Source: JANRIZ01 sp033764445
GTDB lineage: Bacteria; Verrucomicrobiota; Verrucomicrobiia; JAWXBN01
Reading direction: 5' to 3'
DNA: 25,765 nucleotides
NCBI GenBank assembly: GCA_033764445.1
Contig: JANRIZ010000079.1
Span: 1 to 25,765 of the forward strand
Shown here: in pieces, positions 21,832 through 25,765 of the stretch
Position numbering within the stretch: the stretch's first letter is position 1
How the letters are laid out: each line of letters opens with the position of its first letter
Notes under the pieces: model-generated
What the model was told of the DNA's origin: nothing
The model's input: the letters and a program-made list of their open reading frames with translations, nothing else
Database searches by the model: none
Translations under genes and position numbers: made by a program

Positions 21832-22795
21832 CGGCAAAAGCCCTTTCCTGCAAATGATTGTATGGTCGCTGGCGATCATGATCCTCTGCCTTTCCGCATT
21901 CTTCATCTTCGCCTCGGAAACCGCCCGGGAGCCCTTTTTGAAATTCATCGGTTATTTGCCGGGAGGCACTCCGCAGGAAAGGAAATTGGAGGCAAGACCT
22001 GATGAGAAGCCCGTTCCCATTTCACCGGATGTCTCCTTCGAGACCTTCACAAATTCCCCCTCCCTGGCCAGCAAAATGGCGGCCATGGCAGCGGCCCAGG
22101 AGGCCCGGGATGCCCAGGCGGTCAATCGTGTCATCCTGGCCGCGGTCCGGATCGATCCTCAGCTTTTGGATGCGAAGGATTTGGAGAGGTCGGCCAGCGG
22201 CAGTTTTGAATCCTACAATCTGGTGGCCCCACATGCGCTCGAGGAAATCCGCAAAGTCCGTCCGGATCTGTTGACTCACCGCACCAAACCTTCGGGGGCG
22301 GCGGAATACCGGAAAAGGGTGATCGTATCAATTCCCGGCCAGGAAAAGGTCACCCCCTCGATTTTGGAGGCCCGCATTTCAAAAACAGCCACGGGTCAGT
22401 TGGTGGAAATCAACAACAAATTGCCCGGGCGCAGGATCAGGGTCACGGTCGTGGATGTGGATGGGGTCCGGAGCTTTCTGCTGACTCCTCCCGAGCAGAG
22501 GGTCGTCACGCTGCGTCTGGATTTGCCGTCAGGATTTGCCGAAAAATTCACGGGTGAAAAAAAGGCGGAAGTCGTGGATGCCTCCGGAGAAGTGTGGATT
22601 CAGTATTCCGGTTATGTGGCCAGAAATCACTGGCAGGCATTGCCCGAGGAAACCTGGCTTTTCAGCAGCCCCTCCCGTCCGTCCCGTGTTTCATTGCCGA
22701 GCGGATATGATTTGCTGGCCGGGAATGAAGTGGCGGCGGAAACCTTTGATTTTGCCGAACTCAAAAAGTTTCATCCCGCCAAGCAGACACCCTGA
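21821..22795 (+). CDS. Membrane-anchored protein of unknown function
   Basis: This is a 324-aa protein with one N-terminal hydrophobic helix at about 11-32 (QMIVWSLAIMILCLSAFFIF). The remainder is hydrophilic and most likely outside the cytoplasm. Its middle is Ala-rich (MAAMAAAQEARDAQAVN), then mixed alpha/beta. I do not recognise the family. ATG 21821 lies inside the end of the oxidoreductase gene (11-bp overlap), which indicates translational coupling, with CAGG just upstream. A protein anchored next to a cytoplasmic oxidoreductase could have a membrane or partner role, but that is inference. The stop is TGA at 22793; the same frame then stays open for 41 more codons. Confidence 0.7.
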   Translation: MADDGKSPFLQMIVWSLAIMILCLSAFFIFASETAREPFLKFIGYLPGGTPQERKLEARPDEKPVPISPDVSFETFTNSPSLASKMAAMAAAQEARDAQAVNRVILAAVRIDPQLLDAKDLERSASGSFESYNLVAPHALEEIRKVRPDLLTHRTKPSGAAEYRKRVIVSIPGQEKVTPSILEARISKTATGQLVEINNKLPGRRIRVTVVDVDGVRSFLLTPPEQRVVTLRLDLPSGFAEKFTGEKKAEVVDASGEVWIQYSGYVARNHWQALPEETWLFSSPSRPSRVSLPSGYDLLAGNEVAAETFDFAELKKFHPAKQTP

Positions 22796-22917
22796 TGCCC
22801 CGGGGAGCTACTGCCGAAGAGATGGCAAGCATTGGGATACTTGAATTTTCTGGTGGCGCGGGACCTGAACCCGCAGATGCATTTGAAGCCGGGCACGACT
22901 CTGGCCGGTAAAACGCG
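22796..22917 (+). other. Intergenic gap with in-frame coding-like extension
   Basis: The 122 bp between the TGA of the unknown membrane-anchored gene and the convergent minus-strand gene stay open in the same frame up to a TAA at 22919-22921. The 41 codons read like protein: LPKRWQALGYLNFLVARDLN, then a segment with LKPGTTLAGK. This may be a gene remnant or the former end of the upstream protein. No hairpin terminator is evident. Confidence 0.4.
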
Positions 22918-23304
22918 TTAAGGAGTGGGTGTGGCGGAGTGGGTGGATTTTTTGGAAAAAATGATCAGACAGGAGGAGATGAGTGTGACGGCCAGCATGG
23001 AGCCCAGAATCAGCAGTGCCGGTCTGGCGCGGGAGACATCAGGAAGGACCAGGGAACCATACCAGGTCATGATCAGTCGGAGGGAGAAGGAAAGCATGCA
23101 GACGACCAGCCCGGCAATGACGGTGGGCATGAACGTTTCACCCTTGGAGGCGAGAGCAAAACTGCAATACAGAAAAAACAGGCCAAAGCCAAGGCCTGTC
23201 AGTGCCAGCAGGCGGAGATCGGGCATCAGAAGGGACAGGAGACCACAGCAAATCAGTGCCCCCGCATAGAGGCCAAGAACCAGAGGATTGTGTTTTTCAC
23301 TCAC
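22918..23304 (-). CDS. Small four-helix membrane protein
   Basis: This is a 128-aa protein with four hydrophobic segments: about 7-27, 31-53, 58-81 and 95-116, and short polar links. The ends are hydrophilic (N-terminal SEKHN, C-terminal KKSTHSATPTP). It is probably an inner-membrane protein; I do not recognise the family. The start is GTG at 23304. It lies 34 bp downstream of the AraC-type regulator gene in the same direction, so it is probably co-transcribed with it. Its 3' end converges on the unknown gene ending at 22795. Confidence 0.65.
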   Translation of the reverse strand: MSEKHNPLVLGLYAGALICCGLLSLLMPDLRLLALTGLGFGLFFLYCSFALASKGETFMPTVIAGLVVCMLSFSLRLIMTWYGSLVLPDVSRARPALLILGSMLAVTLISSCLIIFSKKSTHSATPTP

Positions 23305-23338
23305 GCCCGGACTCTACACCGGGGGGTGTGAAAAACAA

Positions 23339-24208
23339 CTATTTTGCCGGGGATGAGGGTGTTCCGCCCAGAGAGACCCTGTGTCGCCGCCGATATTCCG
23401 CCGGTCCGCATTTGAACTGCCGGGCAAAAACCCGGGACAGATAGTGGCGGTTGGGGAAGCCGGATTCCTCCGCGATTTCCTCCATGGTTTTTTCGGTGAA
23501 GGCCAGAAGCCTTGCCGCATGACGGATTCTTTGGCGGCTGACATGTACGGCCGGGGAAATGCGCAAATGCCGGGAGAAAAGACGGATGAATGCGCCGGTG
23601 CTCATGCCGGCCTTGCGGGCCAGGACTGGATTTGAAAGGTCCGTTCCGGGAAAATGGTCAATATGGTTGAGGGTCGATTTGAGACGATCATTTTGTGGCA
23701 GACGATGGTGCCGGGCGGGCTGGGATGCGAAGCAGAGCATCAGAAAGGAATGGAGGAGCAGAGGGAGCTGGTGTTTGACCTTGGGCTGCTTTTTTTGGGC
23801 GATGCTCCACACCAGTCTCATCAGGAGTGACTTCATCGTGGGATCCAGGGGACATGCAATCGGGGCGGGGACCTGAAGGTGATCATATGGCACAATGGAA
23901 AAATGAATCCAGAAGTGCGGAATCCCCAGTCCGCCGCGGCAGTTAAACGTAAGAGTTTCGGGAATGAGCATCACTTCCCCCGGACGGAGTGCGGCCCGGG
24001 AAGTTCCCCATTCGACATGGCTTCCAGGCTTGAAGTTGCAGTATAGACGCCAGAATGGAGCATGAATGCGGTCGAAATTCCAATCGAGTCCCTGGGGCAT
24101 AAACCCAGCCTGATGGACGGAGAATTGTGGCGGTGAAGCGGTCGGCTCATCCGCAAAGGTTACTCCCCGCTGTGTGGAGCCGGATTTTGGAAGGTGAGAA
24201 AAAGACAT
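23339..24208 (-). CDS. AraC/XylS-family transcriptional regulator
   Basis: This is a 289-aa regulator. Residues 1-160 resemble an AraC-type cupin sensor (WRLYCNFKPGSHVEWG, LRPGEVMLIPET, HFWIHFS). The C-terminal 100 residues form the double helix-turn-helix: LARKAGMSTGAFIRLFSRHL, then the linker, then TMEEIAEESGFPNRHYLSRVFARQF, ending with the PAEYRRRH motif. Effectors of this group are usually sugars or their derivatives. ATG 24208 is chosen because AGGGA stands seven bases upstream and an earlier start would run across the divergent promoter region. It is divergent from the ferritin-like gene (76-bp gap with a palindrome), so that gene is the most likely target. The small membrane gene lies downstream. 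Confidence 0.92.
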   Translation of the reverse strand: MSFSHLPKSGSTQRGVTFADEPTASPPQFSVHQAGFMPQGLDWNFDRIHAPFWRLYCNFKPGSHVEWGTSRAALRPGEVMLIPETLTFNCRGGLGIPHFWIHFSIVPYDHLQVPAPIACPLDPTMKSLLMRLVWSIAQKKQPKVKHQLPLLLHSFLMLCFASQPARHHRLPQNDRLKSTLNHIDHFPGTDLSNPVLARKAGMSTGAFIRLFSRHLRISPAVHVSRQRIRHAARLLAFTEKTMEEIAEESGFPNRHYLSRVFARQFKCGPAEYRRRHRVSLGGTPSSPAK

Positions 24209-24228
24209 AAAATAATCCCTACCAGACA

Positions 24229-24249
24229 CAGACCCTTTGGGCCAGTCTG
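24229..24249. promoter_or_regulatory. Palindrome in the AraC/ferritin-like divergent region
   Basis: CAGAC (24229-24233) and GTCTG (24245-24249) flank a core that is itself symmetrical (CCCTTTGGG). The 21-bp element lies in the 76-bp gap between the AraC-type regulator and the divergent ferritin-like gene, where an operator for one or both would be expected. AraC proteins usually bind direct repeats, so another regulator is possible. Confidence 0.35.
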
Positions 24250-24284
24250 ATCTAGGATGGACACAACATTGACCGAGTCCCCCT

Positions 24285-25691
24285 ATGCCGACCGCCCCTC
24301 TTGAAACCGTCCCCGCCGCCCCTGTCACCCACCAGGTTCTGGTGGACGCGCAGACCAGGCTCAAACCCAAAACCGTCGCCCGTTTGTGCGACTGGCAGTA
24401 TCTGGAACGCTCCCTGCAGCGGCTGCTGTGTGCCTGGGGCCGGGAACTGTGCGAATGGGACGACAAAAAAACAATCCATCGGATGGTCTGGGAGCAGGCG
24501 GAATGTGTCCGGAGACTGCGGGAACGTCTCTCGGAGTTTCCCGGTGGCAATCCCGATGCGGCGGTGGGACGGAAGTTGGAGACGCTGGCCAATACGGTTC
24601 TGAGAGCCCCCGGCTTGGAGGATGCATTGGATGGGGTTTTTGCCAATCTCCTGCCGTCAATGATCACCAGTTATGTGGTCTTCTCCCGGTCGGTCAATCC
24701 CGTGCATGACGCGCCCACGGTGGCCATGCTCCATGAGATATGCACCATCAAGGAGCAGCACCGGCTCTGGTACCGTGAGTATCGCCGTCGGCATCCCCAT
24801 GTGACGGAGTCGGCCTACCGGGACCGGGTCCAGGCCGCATTGGGTGACTGCGGGCATTTTGCGGAGGCCGTGGCCGTCGATGAAAACGATGCGGCCGAAC
24901 CCTGTGGAAAAAACACGGATTTCCGTCTGAAGGCGGCCCATGGGATTCCGGCGGAATGTGAGGGCCACACCGTGGACCTTGGGCGACTGGGGGCGTGTAT
25001 GGACAGGGAATTCACGACCAGCATTGAGGCGCGGCGCCTGTTCTGGATGATCGGGTATCTGCTGGAATTCAACATTCCCGATGATCAGATGGCGTGGATA
25101 TGGCATTCACACTTTATGCCCTGGGGATTTCATCAGGATGTGTCGCGCCATCTGTGGGATGAATCGCGGCATGGCGATTCCGGGTATGCCCGCCTGAAGG
25201 ACTTCGGTCTGGGGTTGAGGGATGTGGGGTACGGACGGTACTGGACGCCGCCCGAAAAATATGCGGCCCCCGCCGGGCCGAAGGAAATGTATGAGGCCCT
25301 CTATGGCATCGGCATGATCGCCGAGACGGCGCATTTTTCCGTCAAACAGGAGGCGTACCAGGATTTCCGCGACGGGGGCGACATGGAGTCGGCCGAGATG
25401 ATGCTTTTTGACATCATTGATGAGACCACCCATGTGCAGTATGCGCATCGCTGGCTCCCGCTGCTAGCGGAGAAGGCGGGCATTGACCATTCCGACTACA
25501 AGGAGCGTGCCGCCCGGGAACGGGCGCAAAAGCAGGAGGAGTGGGTGCGGCGCACGGCGGAGAGTGCGGTGGTGATGGATGACTCCAATCCGGATTACGT
25601 CTATTACCGGGGGTTGCTGGAAAAAATCCGCCGTCAAAAACCGCTCTCCAATGCCGCTACCTGTCCGGTCCGTTCCCCCAAGCCGATGTAA
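24285..25691 (+). CDS. Ferritin-like diiron-type protein (possibly DUF455-related)
   Basis: This is a 468-aa soluble protein. Its C-terminal half shows three ExxH motifs: E293-xx-H296 (DESRH), E347-xx-H350 (AETAH) and E380-xx-H383 (DETTH). Ferritin-like four-helix bundles bind two irons through two ExxH motifs plus two further carboxylates, so this fits a diiron site with one extra ExxH. The N-terminal 270 residues are helical, with Trp/Glu/His-rich stretches. The C-terminus has a charged helix (ERAAREAQ-like) and a Pro-rich end. I suspect a DUF455-like family but am not certain. It is divergent from the AraC-type regulator, which may control it. The reaction is unknown; oxygen-dependent hydroxylation or oxidation is a family-level guess. 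Confidence 0.7.
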   Translation: MPTAPLETVPAAPVTHQVLVDAQTRLKPKTVARLCDWQYLERSLQRLLCAWGRELCEWDDKKTIHRMVWEQAECVRRLRERLSEFPGGNPDAAVGRKLETLANTVLRAPGLEDALDGVFANLLPSMITSYVVFSRSVNPVHDAPTVAMLHEICTIKEQHRLWYREYRRRHPHVTESAYRDRVQAALGDCGHFAEAVAVDENDAAEPCGKNTDFRLKAAHGIPAECEGHTVDLGRLGACMDREFTTSIEARRLFWMIGYLLEFNIPDDQMAWIWHSHFMPWGFHQDVSRHLWDESRHGDSGYARLKDFGLGLRDVGYGRYWTPPEKYAAPAGPKEMYEALYGIGMIAETAHFSVKQEAYQDFRDGGDMESAEMMLFDIIDETTHVQYAHRWLPLLAEKAGIDHSDYKERAARERAQKQEEWVRRTAESAVVMDDSNPDYVYYRGLLEKIRRQKPLSNAATCPVRSPKPM

Positions 25692-25732
25692 ATCGGGGCG
25701 TGATTTTTTCCGGTCCGCTGTTAATCTTTGGC

Positions 25733-25765
25733 ATGGAGGAAATCTGGATCAAGTACAGGGCGAAA
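25733..25765 (+). CDS. Possible 5' end of a further gene (sigma factor-like start)
   Basis: Eleven codons from ATG 25733 stay open to the window edge. They read MEEIWIKYRAK, which resembles the start of FliA/WhiG-type sigma factors (a short E-E-L/I-W..Y+ stretch before region 2). This is too short to assign. The 41 bp upstream are AT-richer than average but show no clear Shine-Dalgarno. Confidence 0.3.
   Translation, partial: MEEIWIKYRAK

Noticed and set aside
22793..22795. Selenocysteine at the TGA
   Set aside because: No convincing SECIS-like hairpin lies right downstream, no selenoprotein genes are in the window, and the upstream oxidoreductase has Cys at the usual Sec position.
22850..22885. 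A tRNA-like stretch (GCGGGACCTGAACCCGC)
   Set aside because: Only a T-arm-like hairpin is visible. No anticodon or acceptor stem can be drawn around it, and the bases are explained by the open frame after the TGA.

Overview
This is a GC-rich bacterial chromosome segment, fully packed with genes. It holds housekeeping and metabolic genes plus a sugar-type ABC importer and some accessory genes. The gene content (a DUF4912 protein, a compact rpoZ-smpB-pyrH block, weak or absent Shine-Dalgarno sequences at many starts) and the type of intergenic repeats suggest a member of the PVC group, probably Verrucomicrobiota. That placement is an inference; there is no rRNA gene here to confirm it.

Left part (1-10000): the 3' end of glgB runs into the window and converges on a minus-strand block. 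That block is sucC-sucD followed by a small unknown gene, with a SAM-dependent methyltransferase gene upstream that ends in its own hairpin terminator. Next, on the plus strand, come a DUF4912 protein and a lipoprotein. These converge on a second minus-strand block: a TrmA/RlmD-type RNA m5U methyltransferase, leuB, a Cof-type HAD phosphatase and a small PilZ-like protein with its own sigma70-like promoter.

Middle (10000-13520): a short intergenic region carries decayed interspersed repeats. It is followed by a plus-strand run: a small membrane protein, trpA, ruvX, rpoZ, smpB and pyrH. A clear intrinsic terminator follows rpoZ and sits directly against the smpB start codon.

Right part (13600-18300): two large genes encode an unusual carbohydrate-type (CUT1/MalFG-like) importer. 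The first fuses a periplasmic solute-binding protein, with an EF-hand-like loop, to a MalF-like permease. The second is a MalG-like permease whose first periplasmic loop is expanded by about 400 residues and contains about three copies of a roughly 67-residue repeat. No ABC ATPase is encoded nearby, so one must be supplied from elsewhere. This importer is the most distinctive system in the window.

End (18300-25765): a lower-GC AAA-type ATPase gene (possibly acquired) is followed by an FdhF/YdeP-like molybdopterin oxidoreductase that overlaps a membrane-anchored unknown protein. Then come a minus-strand four-helix membrane protein and an AraC-family regulator. The regulator is divergent from a ferritin-like protein with three ExxH motifs, and a palindrome lies between the two. 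The last 33 bases may begin a further gene.
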